Assembly (NCBI GenBank): GCA_028714855.1
Contig: JAQTLP010000004.1
Location: forward strand, 142,158 to 206,157
Direction of reading: 5' to 3'
From: Phycisphaerae bacterium
Lineage (GTDB): Bacteria; Planctomycetota; Phycisphaerae; Sedimentisphaerales; Anaerobacaceae
Length of the DNA stretch: 64,000 bases
A program made the position numbers and the translations under genes. Of this stretch, positions 50,512-60,050 are shown piece by piece; position 1 is the first letter of the stretch, and each line of letters begins with the position of its first letter. The notes beneath the pieces are model-generated. The model was not told where the DNA came from, ran no database searches, and saw only the letters and a list, made by a program, of their open reading frames with translations.

Positions 50512-51387
50512 TTGAGAGAGTTAAGGCAAATAACGGTCTTAGGGCTTGGTCTTCTGGGCGGGTCGATAACATTAGCGGTTTCTCGCACATTTGCAGGTGT
50601 GAAGACGGTAGGTTACAGCCATCGCAGCGTTACCCGCCGCAAAGCGAGAGAATTGGCGGTCGCAACCGAAATCGCGGATGATATAAGGGCGAGCGTATCC
50701 GATGCAGACCTTGTGATACTGGCAACGCCGATAGGCACATTCGAGAAAATATTCGGCGAAATAAGCGATGTGCTGCCAGAGGGCTGCATTGTTACCGATG
50801 TCGGCTCAACAAAAGCCCTGCCGCACCAGTGGGCGGCAAAGAAGCTGCCTGAAACGGTTCACTATGTCGGCTCTCATCCGATAGCCGGTTCAGAACAAAG
50901 TGGTGTTGAATTTGCCAGAGATGATTTGTTTGAGCGGTCCATCTGTATTCTAACAACGACGAACAAAACCAACCGCCAAGCAGTACGGACTCTTAAGAGA
51001 TTCTGGTCGAAGCTCGGATGCAGCGTCAAATTGATGAGCCCGGCCGAGCACGACAGGATTCTGGCGAATGTAAGTCATCTGCCACACATAACGGCAGCGG
51101 CTCTAATAAATGCCAGCAACGTCAAGGAACTGCCATTTTCCGGCAAAGGCTTTATGGATATGTCGAGAATAGCATCGAGCCCGACCGATATCTGGGCTGA
51201 TGTGCTGGTGACAAACGCAAAAAATGTGACCAGAAGTATCGATAAAATTACGGCGGAGCTGGGGAAATTGAAAAAAGCAATCAAAAGCGGCGACAAGAAA
51301 CAAATTGAAAAGCTGCTGAAGACGGCAAGAAGCAAACGCAGCGCACTCATAAAATACAAGATAAGAAAGAAGGAAATAATATCGTGA
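50512..51387 (+). CDS. tyrA: Prephenate dehydrogenase
   Basis: Tyrosine pathway enzyme, oxidative decarboxylation of prephenate. About 291 residues. The NAD motif is VLGLGLLGGS (near residue 9), then VTDVGSTK, GSHPIAGSE and the C-terminal SHLPHITAAAL with the catalytic histidine. Two TTG starts compete: 50506 and 50512; AAGG at the right distance favours 50512. The C-terminus has a lysine-rich extension (about 40 residues). The end overlaps the purL start by four bases. Confidence 0.92.
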   Translation: MRELRQITVLGLGLLGGSITLAVSRTFAGVKTVGYSHRSVTRRKARELAVATEIADDIRASVSDADLVILATPIGTFEKIFGEISDVLPEGCIVTDVGSTKALPHQWAAKKLPETVHYVGSHPIAGSEQSGVEFARDDLFERSICILTTTNKTNRQAVRTLKRFWSKLGCSVKLMSPAEHDRILANVSHLPHITAAALINASNVKELPFSGKGFMDMSRIASSPTDIWADVLVTNAKNVTRSIDKITAELGKLKKAIKSGDKKQIEKLLKTARSKRSALIKYKIRKKEIIS

Positions 51388-54266
51388 AGCAATGGCGGTT
51401 CGAAGTATTTAATCGTCCCGGCTTTGCCGATGTCGGCGGCAACAGGGTATTGGAAGACATCAGGGAATTGGGCATTGGTTCAGTCGAAGCGGTCCAGTCA
51501 GCCAAAGTTTTTTTGATTGAGGCTGAATTCGATAAAAGTTTTGCGGAGCGGCTGGGGAAAGAACTCTTAACTGATACTGTTTGCGAAGATTATTATATAG
51601 GTAGGAGCGGCAAACCTGCTGGGCTGGCGAAAGCAATAATAATCGAGGTGCACTTGAAAAGCGGTGTTACCGACCCGGTGGCTGAATCGGTGATGACTGC
51701 GATAGCCGATATGGGAGTAACCGCCAATAATGTGCGAACAGCGAGGAAGTACGTCCTGTTAGGTGATATCAAGCAGAGTCAAACGGACACAATCGCAAAG
51801 AAAATTCTGGCAAACGACTGCATAGAAGACGTAATAATAGGAAGCGAAGCTGAGTCGCCAAGTCCGCACCTTAAACCTTATGAATTGAAGATAACGCACT
51901 GGCCTATATGCAAGCTCGACGATGACGGGCTGGTTGCCCTGAGTAAAGAAAAGGACCTGTTTCTTAATCTGGCCGAGATGCAGACCATCCAAAAATACTA
52001 CAAGCAGTTAGGCAGAGAGCCGACAGATATAGAACTGGAATCGCTTGGGCAGACGTGGAGCGAGCATTGCGTCCACAAAACGCTTAAAAGCGCTGTTGAT
52101 ATGTCAATCAACGGCCAGGAAATACACTTCGAGAACCTGCTAAAAGAGACTGTTTTTAAAGCTACGCAGCAGCTTGCAAAGAGCTGGTGCATATCTGTTT
52201 TTTCCGACAATGCCGGCGTGGTGGAATTTGACGAGGATTCGGCGGTTTGTTTTAAGGTCGAAACGCATAATCGTCCTTCGGCACTGGACCCATACGGCGG
52301 GTCAGCTACGGGCATCGGCGGAGTAATTCGCGACCCGATGGGGACAGGGTTGGGGGCGAAACCTATCGCCAACACAGATATATTCTGCTTCGGCGAACCC
52401 GACAAGAAGCTGGAAGAAATCCCAAAAGGAGTTTTGCATCCGCGAAGAATTATGAAAGGAGTTGTCGGCGGCGTTCGGGACTACGGCAACAGGATGGGAA
52501 TACCAACGGTCAACGGCGCAATTTACTTCGATGACAGGTATCTGGGTAACCCTTTAGTTTATTGCGGCAACATTGGGATAATGGACAAGAAGAAATGCTT
52601 TAAGAATCCGCAATGCGGGAACCTGATTATAGTGGTGGGGGGGCGAACGGGACGAGACGGGATACACGGGGCGACGTTTTCAAGCGGCGAGATAACGCAC
52701 GAGTACGAAACAATCTTCTCTCACGCAGTCCAAATCGGCAACCCAATAGTGGAGAAGAAGATGTTAGATGTGCTGATACAGGCAAATGAAGCCGGGTTAT
52801 ACGAGGCAATTACTGATTGCGGAGCAGGCGGGCTTAGCAGCGCGGTAGGCGAGATGGGTGAAAAACTCGGGGTGGAAGTTGATTTGGAAAGAGTGCCGTT
52901 AAAGTATGCCGGGCTTAACTATGCCGAAATCTGGATAAGCGAAGCACAGGAGAGAATGGTCATAGCCGTTAAGCCGGAAAATCTGCAAGCAATAAAGAAG
53001 ATATTCGACGGCGAAAACGTCGAGTCAACGGTAATAGGTAAATTCAGGAATGATAAGAAGCTGATATTGCGTTATAACGGGCAGCAGGTAGCCGAGATGG
53101 ATATGGATTTTCTGCACGACGGGGTGCCGAAAATTCGGCGGAAAGCGGAGTGGAAAACTCCGAGGCTTTCTGAGCCGAGGATGGCGGAGAAGGATAATTA
53201 CAACGACGAACTTCTGCGGATTCTCTCCAGCTATAATGTTGCGAGCAAGGAGTGGGTAATCCGGCAATATGACCATGAGGTTCAGGGCAGCTCAGTAATC
53301 AAGCCTCTGATGGGCGTTAACAACGATGGGCCGAGCGACGCGGCAGTGATAAGACCGAAGTTTGACTCGGACAAGGGGCTTGCGATTAGCTGCGGAATGA
53401 ATCCATTGTATGGCGATATCGACCCATACTGGATGGCAATAGCCGGCATTGATGAGGCGATAAGAAACCTGGTATGCACAGGCGGGCGGGTGGACAGGGT
53501 TGCGCTGCTCGATAATTTCTGCTGGGGCAACTGCACAAGGCCGGAAACGTTCGGGACACTGGTTCGTGCGGCGCAGGCGTGCTATGACGGCGCAATCGCC
53601 TTCGGTGCACCGTTTGTCTCCGGTAAAGATTCGCTGAATAACGAGTTTTCCTGCGAAGACGGAAGAAAGATTTCCATACCATCAACACTTTTGATAAGCG
53701 CAATGTCGATAGTCGATGACGTCAATAAATGCGTGACGATGGATGCAAAAAAGGCGGGCAATTTCCTTTTTGTGGCAGGCGAGACGAAGAATGAATTAGG
53801 CGGCTCGCACTATTACAAAATCAACAGTCAACTTGGGGCTAATGTTCCGAAAGTGGATTTGGAAACAGCTCCAGAAATGGCCAAGAGAGTAGGCGAGGCG
53901 ATTGCGAGGGGTCTTGCAGTAAGCTGTCATGATTGCTCGGAAGGAGGATTGGCGGCAGCACTGGCGGAGATGGCTTTTGCCGGCGGGCTCGGTATAGAAG
54001 CAGACCTGCGGGGCCTGCCGAAAAGCGAAGATTGTTCGCGAACGGATGCGATGCTGTTTAGCGAATCAACTTCGCGGTATATCGTAGAAGTTGAGCCGGG
54101 GAATTACGATGCCTTTGTAAAGCTGATGTTAAATTTGCCATTCGGACAAATTGGAAAAGTTACAGAAGAAAAAACACTTATAATAAAAGCGGAAGACGGC
54201 AAGAAAGTTATTGAGGCGGATATTGATTCGCTAAAACAAGCGTGGCAGAAGCCGCTTGACTGGTAA
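51384..54266 (+). CDS. purL: Phosphoribosylformylglycinamidine synthase PurL with fused double PurS-like domain
   Basis: 960 residues. The N-terminal 155 residues are two copies of a PurS-like fold: copy one is WRFEVFNRPGFADVGGNRVL to about 72, copy two AIIIEVHLKSGVTDPVAESV to about 155. PurL proper follows with QTWSEHCVHKTLK, KVETHNRPSALDPYGGSATG, GCGG-type ATP-binding and SCHDCSEGGLAAALAEMAF. Small PurL normally needs separate PurS and PurQ; here PurS is built in and purQ follows. GTG start overlaps tyrA. Confidence 0.95.
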   Translation: MKQWRFEVFNRPGFADVGGNRVLEDIRELGIGSVEAVQSAKVFLIEAEFDKSFAERLGKELLTDTVCEDYYIGRSGKPAGLAKAIIIEVHLKSGVTDPVAESVMTAIADMGVTANNVRTARKYVLLGDIKQSQTDTIAKKILANDCIEDVIIGSEAESPSPHLKPYELKITHWPICKLDDDGLVALSKEKDLFLNLAEMQTIQKYYKQLGREPTDIELESLGQTWSEHCVHKTLKSAVDMSINGQEIHFENLLKETVFKATQQLAKSWCISVFSDNAGVVEFDEDSAVCFKVETHNRPSALDPYGGSATGIGGVIRDPMGTGLGAKPIANTDIFCFGEPDKKLEEIPKGVLHPRRIMKGVVGGVRDYGNRMGIPTVNGAIYFDDRYLGNPLVYCGNIGIMDKKKCFKNPQCGNLIIVVGGRTGRDGIHGATFSSGEITHEYETIFSHAVQIGNPIVEKKMLDVLIQANEAGLYEAITDCGAGGLSSAVGEMGEKLGVEVDLERVPLKYAGLNYAEIWISEAQERMVIAVKPENLQAIKKIFDGENVESTVIGKFRNDKKLILRYNGQQVAEMDMDFLHDGVPKIRRKAEWKTPRLSEPRMAEKDNYNDELLRILSSYNVASKEWVIRQYDHEVQGSSVIKPLMGVNNDGPSDAAVIRPKFDSDKGLAISCGMNPLYGDIDPYWMAIAGIDEAIRNLVCTGGRVDRVALLDNFCWGNCTRPETFGTLVRAAQACYDGAIAFGAPFVSGKDSLNNEFSCEDGRKISIPSTLLISAMSIVDDVNKCVTMDAKKAGNFLFVAGETKNELGGSHYYKINSQLGANVPKVDLETAPEMAKRVGEAIARGLAVSCHDCSEGGLAAALAEMAFAGGLGIEADLRGLPKSEDCSRTDAMLFSESTSRYIVEVEPGNYDAFVKLMLNLPFGQIGKVTEEKTLIIKAEDGKKVIEADIDSLKQAWQKPLDW

Positions 54267-54282
54267 TAAAGAAGGGTTGTTA

Positions 54283-55068
54283 ATGGCACAGGTAAAAGCA
54301 ATAGTTTTACGAGCGGCTGGGATAAATTGCGATATGGAAACCGAGTATGCACTGGAACTGGCAGGTGCAAAGGCTGAGCGGGTGCATATAAACAGGATAA
54401 TCGAGAACAAAGGAGCGCTCGATGAGTATCAGATAATCGTTATTCCCGGCGGTTTCAGTTACGGCGACGACGTGGCAGCCGGTAAAATTCTGGCCAACCA
54501 AATCGTACACCATTTATACGAGCCGATACGAAAATTTATACAAGATGGCAAATTAGTACTCGGAATCTGCAACGGTTTCCAAGTGCTGGTCAAGGCGGGG
54601 ATTTTGCCCGGGGTTGATTCAAACGATGGAAAAGGGGCTGTTACCATAACTTACAACGACAGCGGTAAATTCGAAGACCGATGGGTGTATCTTGTTCCGC
54701 AAACAGATAAGTGTATTTTCATCGAACGCGGCAGGCAAATATACCTGCCTATTGCGCACGGCGAGGGCAAAGTTGTTACCAAAGACAAAGCTACATTAGA
54801 GAAACTGAAGTCCGAGGGACACATTGCCTTCAAATATGTGGATAAAAACGGCAAAGAGGGTAATTATCCTGTTAACCCAAACGGTTCGGTGGATTCGATA
54901 GCTGGGTTAACCGATACAACCGGCCGGGTTTTGGGGCTTATGCCGCATCCGGAAAGATACGTTCGGGCCACTCAGCATCCGCATTGGTCTCGCTTAAAAA
55001 ATAAGCAAGACGGTGACGGGAAGACAGTCTTTGCCAATGCAGTAAGATTTGTGCAGGAAAACATTTGA
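54283..55068 (+). CDS. purQ: Phosphoribosylformylglycinamidine synthase glutaminase PurQ
   Basis: About 261 residues. Class I glutamine amidotransferase that supplies ammonia to PurL. The nucleophile is in LGICNGFQVLVKAG, and the histidine and glutamate are in GLMPHPERYV. IPGGFSYGDDVAAGKI is diagnostic of PurQ. The start at 54283 has AAGAAGGG upstream; the longer frame overlaps the purL end. It completes the purine step with the preceding fused PurL. Confidence 0.95.
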   Translation: MAQVKAIVLRAAGINCDMETEYALELAGAKAERVHINRIIENKGALDEYQIIVIPGGFSYGDDVAAGKILANQIVHHLYEPIRKFIQDGKLVLGICNGFQVLVKAGILPGVDSNDGKGAVTITYNDSGKFEDRWVYLVPQTDKCIFIERGRQIYLPIAHGEGKVVTKDKATLEKLKSEGHIAFKYVDKNGKEGNYPVNPNGSVDSIAGLTDTTGRVLGLMPHPERYVRATQHPHWSRLKNKQDGDGKTVFANAVRFVQENI

Positions 55069-55104
55069 TGCTGAAGTGTTTCAGAGGAAAGAGGTGTTTT
55101 TGGC

Positions 55105-55527
55105 CTATTCGCCTGCCGGCAATTCACTTAAAGTCCAGTAGATATTAATTGTCCTGATTGTCTCCACAAACTCTTTATAATCAACGCTTTTAAGCATATA
55201 ACCGGCAACACCGAGTCCAAAGCTCTTGATTTTATCCCGTTCTTCCTGAGAGGTAGTTAAAACCACGATTGGAATCTCTTTTAATTTATCATCGGCTTTT
55301 ACGACTTGCATAAATTCGATGCCGTTCATCCTCGGCATATTCAAATCCAGAAGGATAATACACGGTATCTTATTCTCCTGGTTTTTTAAATACTTCAGCG
55401 CTTCCTCTCCATTAAGGGTATGGACCAATGGATTTGCAACGTTCAGGTCCTTAAACGCCCGCTTAACGGTCATTGCGTCGATGCTATCGTCTTCAACCAA
55501 CAACACCGGCCTGGATGAGTTCCTCAT
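55105..55527 (-). CDS. Stand-alone receiver (Rcp1/CheY-like) response regulator
   Basis: 140 residues with only a receiver domain: acidic pair EDD near 12, phospho-Asp in ILLDLNMPRMNG near 62, then VVLTTSQEERD. This Rcp1-type layout is typical of partners of HisKA kinases with phytochrome-like cores. AGGAG lies before the ATG, and its start overlaps the upstream kinase gene by 35 bases. The three kinases next to it are the likely phospho-donors. Confidence 0.93.
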   Translation of the reverse strand: MRNSSRPVLLVEDDSIDAMTVKRAFKDLNVANPLVHTLNGEEALKYLKNQENKIPCIILLDLNMPRMNGIEFMQVVKADDKLKEIPIVVLTTSQEERDKIKSFGLGVAGYMLKSVDYKEFVETIRTINIYWTLSELPAGE

Positions 55528-57022
55528 TTTTTTTAGCTCCTATATTCTGCTTTGGTAATGTAAAGAAGAAGGTGCTGCCCTCACCGACTTTTGACTGTAC
55601 CCATATTCTGCCATTGTATAATTCCACGATTTTCTTTATCACAGTGAGGCCGATACCTGTGCTTTCACACTCATCGCGCGGCGCCAATGTCTGGAAAAGC
55701 TGGAAGATTTTTCCGAAGTGTTTTTCTTCGATGCCGGGTCCATTATCGGCAACACTAAACTTCCAGAAGCCATCTTCTTCGACACAGTCAACTTTTATTT
55801 GGCCTTTCGGTTTATCTATATATTTCACGGCGTTGCTCAGCAGGTTCTGGAACACCTGCATAATGCGAGTCGGGTCACACTCAATCGCAGGCAGCGTGTT
55901 TTCGATTGTAATAGTAACGTTTTCCGGCGGAGCAATCATATCAATAATCTCTGTGACAAGCTCATTTAGATTTACCACGACCTTTTCTTTTTCAATACGT
56001 CCGATTCTGGAGTACCGCAAGATACCGTCAATGAGGTTGTGCATTCGGTTCGCGCGTCTCATAAGTAAATTCATTTGCTCTTTGCCGTTATCATCGAGTT
56101 TATCTGCACAATCGGCAGATATCCATTCCGCAAGAGTCTTGATTCCTCGCAGCGGTGCTTTCAAATCATGTGAGACTATGTATGCGAAGTTTTTTAGTTC
56201 CTGATTTGTCTTTTCCAACTGCTCGAGCAGTTGGGCCTGTCGCTGCTCTGCCTGCTTACGTTCTTGAAAGAACCCGCCTATTCTGTAGAGGGCTGCATTG
56301 CCGGATATATCAGGATGACTTTGCAGATAGTCTTGAAGGTACTGATTAATCTTAGAAGGGTGTGCCATAATGAAGCGGCAGGTACTATCACCCTTGGCTT
56401 TGCACATTATCTCAGAGGCAACCAATGGAATCCCAAAGCTCTCCTCGCACCATCCAGATGAATATCCGGCATTCATGGCGCAAACACAGAAAGTACTCTT
56501 TTTTCCGTTCTTCTCCCAGGCATCGGCCTCGAACGAAAATGGGTGATCGTATATAAGATAGTAGTTCTCGTCAGGCGTTGGTCTTGACTCGGCCGATATA
56601 TCGACAAAAGCCCAACCTGTATGAGCGAAATGAATCGGACCTGCAGAGAGTTTCTCTATCGGGTCCTGCACACCCATTTTTTGGTGGAAGTTTTTGGCAT
56701 CCATCTTTCCAATAGCATGTGCGACATCAAAAAGAAGGCTCCTTGTTATTTCCGACGCTTTTTCATCCCCCAAGTCTTTGAACATATCCTTTATGGTATC
56801 GAAGAAATCCACCGACATCGAAGCTGCTCTGACAAGAATATATCGTTGGCCAAATATTTCTATCTTGCCCTTCGATGGATCTTCCTTTTTTTCGCCGAAG
56901 TACCTTCTCACATAGTCCTGGGCCTTCCGGAAAATCGGCTCGAACTGTTCTGGAACACTTACGGTATCTAACATATACCTTTCCTTCATTATGTCAGTGA
57001 ACTTCTGACCATCAGATAGCAC
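55493..57022 (-). CDS. Histidine kinase with V4R sensor domain
   Basis: 509 residues. The N-terminal half is a V4R (vinyl-4-reductase)/XylR-N-like ligand domain, with the typical late motif SEIMCKAKGDSTCRFIMAHP near 230. A short coiled coil (RKQAEQRQAQLLEQLEKTN) leads to the kinase: H-box YIVSHDLKAPLRG, N-box FQNLLSNAVKYID, G-boxes ADNGPGIEEKHFG and STGIGLTVIKKIV. V4R domains bind small hydrophobic molecules in relatives. The GTG start at 57022 or the ATG at 56989 are both possible. The kinase core is nearly identical to those of the two other kinases here. Confidence 0.92.
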   Translation of the reverse strand: MLSDGQKFTDIMKERYMLDTVSVPEQFEPIFRKAQDYVRRYFGEKKEDPSKGKIEIFGQRYILVRAASMSVDFFDTIKDMFKDLGDEKASEITRSLLFDVAHAIGKMDAKNFHQKMGVQDPIEKLSAGPIHFAHTGWAFVDISAESRPTPDENYYLIYDHPFSFEADAWEKNGKKSTFCVCAMNAGYSSGWCEESFGIPLVASEIMCKAKGDSTCRFIMAHPSKINQYLQDYLQSHPDISGNAALYRIGGFFQERKQAEQRQAQLLEQLEKTNQELKNFAYIVSHDLKAPLRGIKTLAEWISADCADKLDDNGKEQMNLLMRRANRMHNLIDGILRYSRIGRIEKEKVVVNLNELVTEIIDMIAPPENVTITIENTLPAIECDPTRIMQVFQNLLSNAVKYIDKPKGQIKVDCVEEDGFWKFSVADNGPGIEEKHFGKIFQLFQTLAPRDECESTGIGLTVIKKIVELYNGRIWVQSKVGEGSTFFFTLPKQNIGAKKNEELIQAGVVG

Positions 57023-57045
57023 CTGTCAGCGTTATCAGGATGATT

Positions 57046-58770
57046 TTAATTAATAATACTGGCTTCAAGTTTCGCATCTTTAACTTCTATTTCCTGCTTT
57101 GGCAATGTAAAGAAGAATGTGCTTCCCTGCCCTGGTTCTGATTCCACCCATATTTTGCCATTGTATAATTCCACGATTTTCTTTGCCATAGTAAGGCCGA
57201 TGCCTGTGCTTTCAAACTCATCACGCGGCGTCAATGTCTGGAAGAGCTGGAAGATTTTTTCGAAGTATTTTTCTTCGATGCCAGGGCCATTGTCGGCGAT
57301 ATGGAATTTCCAGAAGCCTTCTTCTTCGAGGCATCCAACCTTGATTTGGCCTTTCGGTTTATCCATATATTTCACGGAGTTGCTCAGCAGATTCTGGAAC
57401 ACCTGCATAATGCGAGTCTGCTCGCACTCGATCGTAGGCAGCTCGTTTTCGATTGTAATGGTGATGTTCTCCGGCGGGGCAATCGCGTCGATAACTTCTG
57501 TGACAAGCTCATTCAGATTCACCATAGCCTTTTCTTTTTCAACACGTCCGATTTTGGAGTACTGCGAGATTCCGTCAATGAGGTTGTGCATTCGGCTTGC
57601 GCGCCTCATAAGTAAATTTATTTGCTCTTTGCCGTTATCATCGAGCTTGTCTGCATAATCAGTTGATAGCCAATCAGCCAATGTACTAATCCCGCGGAGC
57701 GGAGCTTTCAAATCATGTGAGAGTATGTATACGAGACTTCTTAGCTCCTGATTTGTTTTTTCCAGCTGCCTGAGCAGATTGGCCTGACGCTGCTCAGCCT
57801 TCTTGTTTTCGGTGATATCCCGGAATATACCCTGCAGTATTTTTTTGCCTCTGAATTCAAGCAGAGTGGCCTTTATTGCAACATCTTTTATTTCTCCGGT
57901 TTTGGTGATAACCTGCGTTTCGATGGTCTGGCCCCGGTTTTCTTCGAGATGCTGCCTGAAAGTCTTATTAAATTCTCCTTCAATCATTTCCGGAGGATGA
58001 AGAATCTGGTGCGATTTACCAATCAGTTCTGTTTTTTCCCGGCCAACCAGCGCTGTTGCGGCGGGGTTACAGTCGATTAGTATGCCTGTTTCTGCATCGG
58101 CTACGAAGATAGCATCCAACGATCCCTCAAACTGCGTTCTGTATTTTTCTTCAGTTTTACGTAACTGCTCTTCCGCCTTCTTGTTCTCGGTGATGTCGCG
58201 GAAACTCCATACTCGTCCTACAATTTTATCACCTACTTTTTGAGGTTGCGAAAACCTTTCAAATATACGACCATCCTTGAACTTTAACAAATTAGAAGAT
58301 TCCTCCTCGGTACCGGCGTAAAGCCTTTGAACTTCAGCCAGAAATTCTTCAGGGTTTGTTAGTTGATCCAGTACGAACGCGAGCAATTTATTATCGTCTT
58401 TGCTTTCAATTATTTCGTTAGGAACTCGCCACATCTGCTGGAACTTCTTATTGCTACTGATAATCATCCCATTGAGGTCAGCGACAAGAATACCATCTGC
58501 GGTTGACTCAAGGGTTGCCGTAAGGAGCGAGAGCGTTTGTTCGATTTTTTCCTGTGCTTGCCTGCGGTCGTCGACTTCCTGACAGAGTTTTTTATTTGTT
58601 TCCGTGAGTTCCTCAGAGCTTGTATCGAGTGCGCGCTCGATTAAGTTCCGGTCTGCATCAAAGCTGTCGTAGGCATCACTTATGGCTTTAAACAACAGTT
58701 CAAGGGCTTGCGGAGCGGAATCTACATCTCCGAAGAATTTCTTAATCTGACGCTGCAGCAACTTATTCAT
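57046..58770 (-). CDS. PAS-PAS histidine kinase
   Basis: 574 residues, cytoplasmic. A helical leader (about 1-80, including SSEELTETNKKLCQEVDDRR) precedes two PAS domains (near 88-205 and 215-335, each ending in a FRDITENKKAE PAC motif). The shared coiled coil (QANLLRQLEKTNQELR) and kinase core follow, with H-box YILSHDLKAPLRG and STGIGLTMAKKIV. It starts nine bases after the FIST gene. The redox or ligand signal cannot be read from sequence. Confidence 0.93.
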   Translation of the reverse strand: MNKLLQRQIKKFFGDVDSAPQALELLFKAISDAYDSFDADRNLIERALDTSSEELTETNKKLCQEVDDRRQAQEKIEQTLSLLTATLESTADGILVADLNGMIISSNKKFQQMWRVPNEIIESKDDNKLLAFVLDQLTNPEEFLAEVQRLYAGTEEESSNLLKFKDGRIFERFSQPQKVGDKIVGRVWSFRDITENKKAEEQLRKTEEKYRTQFEGSLDAIFVADAETGILIDCNPAATALVGREKTELIGKSHQILHPPEMIEGEFNKTFRQHLEENRGQTIETQVITKTGEIKDVAIKATLLEFRGKKILQGIFRDITENKKAEQRQANLLRQLEKTNQELRSLVYILSHDLKAPLRGISTLADWLSTDYADKLDDNGKEQINLLMRRASRMHNLIDGISQYSKIGRVEKEKAMVNLNELVTEVIDAIAPPENITITIENELPTIECEQTRIMQVFQNLLSNSVKYMDKPKGQIKVGCLEEEGFWKFHIADNGPGIEEKYFEKIFQLFQTLTPRDEFESTGIGLTMAKKIVELYNGKIWVESEPGQGSTFFFTLPKQEIEVKDAKLEASIIN

Positions 58771-58779
58771 GGTTCAATG

Positions 58780-59919
58780 CTATCTTTCAGAAAAAGTAGT
58801 TATTGTCATGGTCTGATTGTGTAATTCTGGTTGTTTTTCATCAGGTCCAATGGGGCATATTTCACCATACGAATAAAAGCCCGTTAAGGCGGTGCCTGCA
58901 CCGAGCGTATCTTGGACACACTCTATTTCTTCATCAATTCTCTGCTTTAGCACCAACTTTCGGCCAACACAACTAACGAGTATGGCCAAATCCGGGGCAG
59001 GTGAACCTAATGTCAGGGACTGCTTAGCTGACTCTGCAGCGCCATCCACTAACCGTTCGAAATTGGCTTTCATGAGACGCGCACAATTACCCTCCGGCAC
59101 ATCTCCTGCAAATGTCATACTTCCGTCATTCTCGTTGACCGACAGAATGGTCCGGACAACTCGTTTGCCCCCCCCATTCAAGGAAATACTCAGCGGAAAC
59201 AGTAGCCCCGTGGCCGGCAAGCCATTGGCCTGCTCGCCAAGATACTTCTTATATAGCTCCAAAGCGGCTTGTCCATCAAGTTCATAGAGAATGTTTGCTT
59301 TTGAGCGTGTGACCCGTCGGTCCGGACCGAATGAGTCCCAGCCTCCTTTCGAACCATAGCCTATCCGTAAAGAGTCACCATAGAAGCCTATTACCGCGAC
59401 AGCGTTCTTCCTTAAAACATTGTCTATTAACACCATGGTTTCTTTAAACCTGTCTTGATCCCCGGCCAGACCACCGGTCACAGCCACGTTGACAGGAAGT
59501 TTGCTTCGTAGTCCCTTAACCAGTTCGCTTCCATTAACATTCAGACCTTCTGACAGTACAAAAACATGAGACAGTCCATTGGGATCCAGAGCTTCACACA
59601 ATTTTTTACCTGCGTTGAAACTTTCTTCCATATTATTCAGTGTAGTCTCAGCGAACTGCAGCCTGGTATTCTCAAAAAATACTCCCGTTGCTGTGAGTGA
59701 GTTGTCGAAGACGCGACGGCCGATTATCTCACCTGCTGTCGAGCAGCCGATGATGCGGCCTTGAGGGAAAAACTGCTTGATTTCTTGTAGTCGTGATTCC
59801 TGTCTGAGGACCGTGTTGTCACCGAACACAAGAACTAATTGAACTTGCTCGCTGACTCCATTCGCAGACAGTGTTTGCCACCCCGTTCCTTCAGTCCAGT
59901 GCTTTTGTATGATTTTCAT
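58780..59919 (-). CDS. FIST-domain sensor protein
   Basis: 379 residues, with FIST_N (GRIIGCSTAGEIIGRRVFDNSL, near 54) and FIST_C (VSCVGRKLVLKQRIDEEI and GFYSYGEICPIGPDEKQPELHNQ near the end). FIST domains are thought to bind small ligands such as amino acids and feed two-component or GGDEF proteins. This is a free-standing version with no output domain, so it should hand its signal to a neighbouring kinase. AGGAG lies five bases before the ATG. Confidence 0.9.
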   Translation of the reverse strand: MKIIQKHWTEGTGWQTLSANGVSEQVQLVLVFGDNTVLRQESRLQEIKQFFPQGRIIGCSTAGEIIGRRVFDNSLTATGVFFENTRLQFAETTLNNMEESFNAGKKLCEALDPNGLSHVFVLSEGLNVNGSELVKGLRSKLPVNVAVTGGLAGDQDRFKETMVLIDNVLRKNAVAVIGFYGDSLRIGYGSKGGWDSFGPDRRVTRSKANILYELDGQAALELYKKYLGEQANGLPATGLLFPLSISLNGGGKRVVRTILSVNENDGSMTFAGDVPEGNCARLMKANFERLVDGAAESAKQSLTLGSPAPDLAILVSCVGRKLVLKQRIDEEIECVQDTLGAGTALTGFYSYGEICPIGPDEKQPELHNQTMTITTFSER

Positions 59920-60050
59920 AATTACTCTCCTACGTTATGGAGCGTTGTTTTACCATATACTGAGCGTTTATCACCAAGAGGCGGCACGTGAGGTTTGCCA
60001 CGCACCATAATTCATCTTCTTTATTAACAGAATCTTCAATAGAGATCTGA

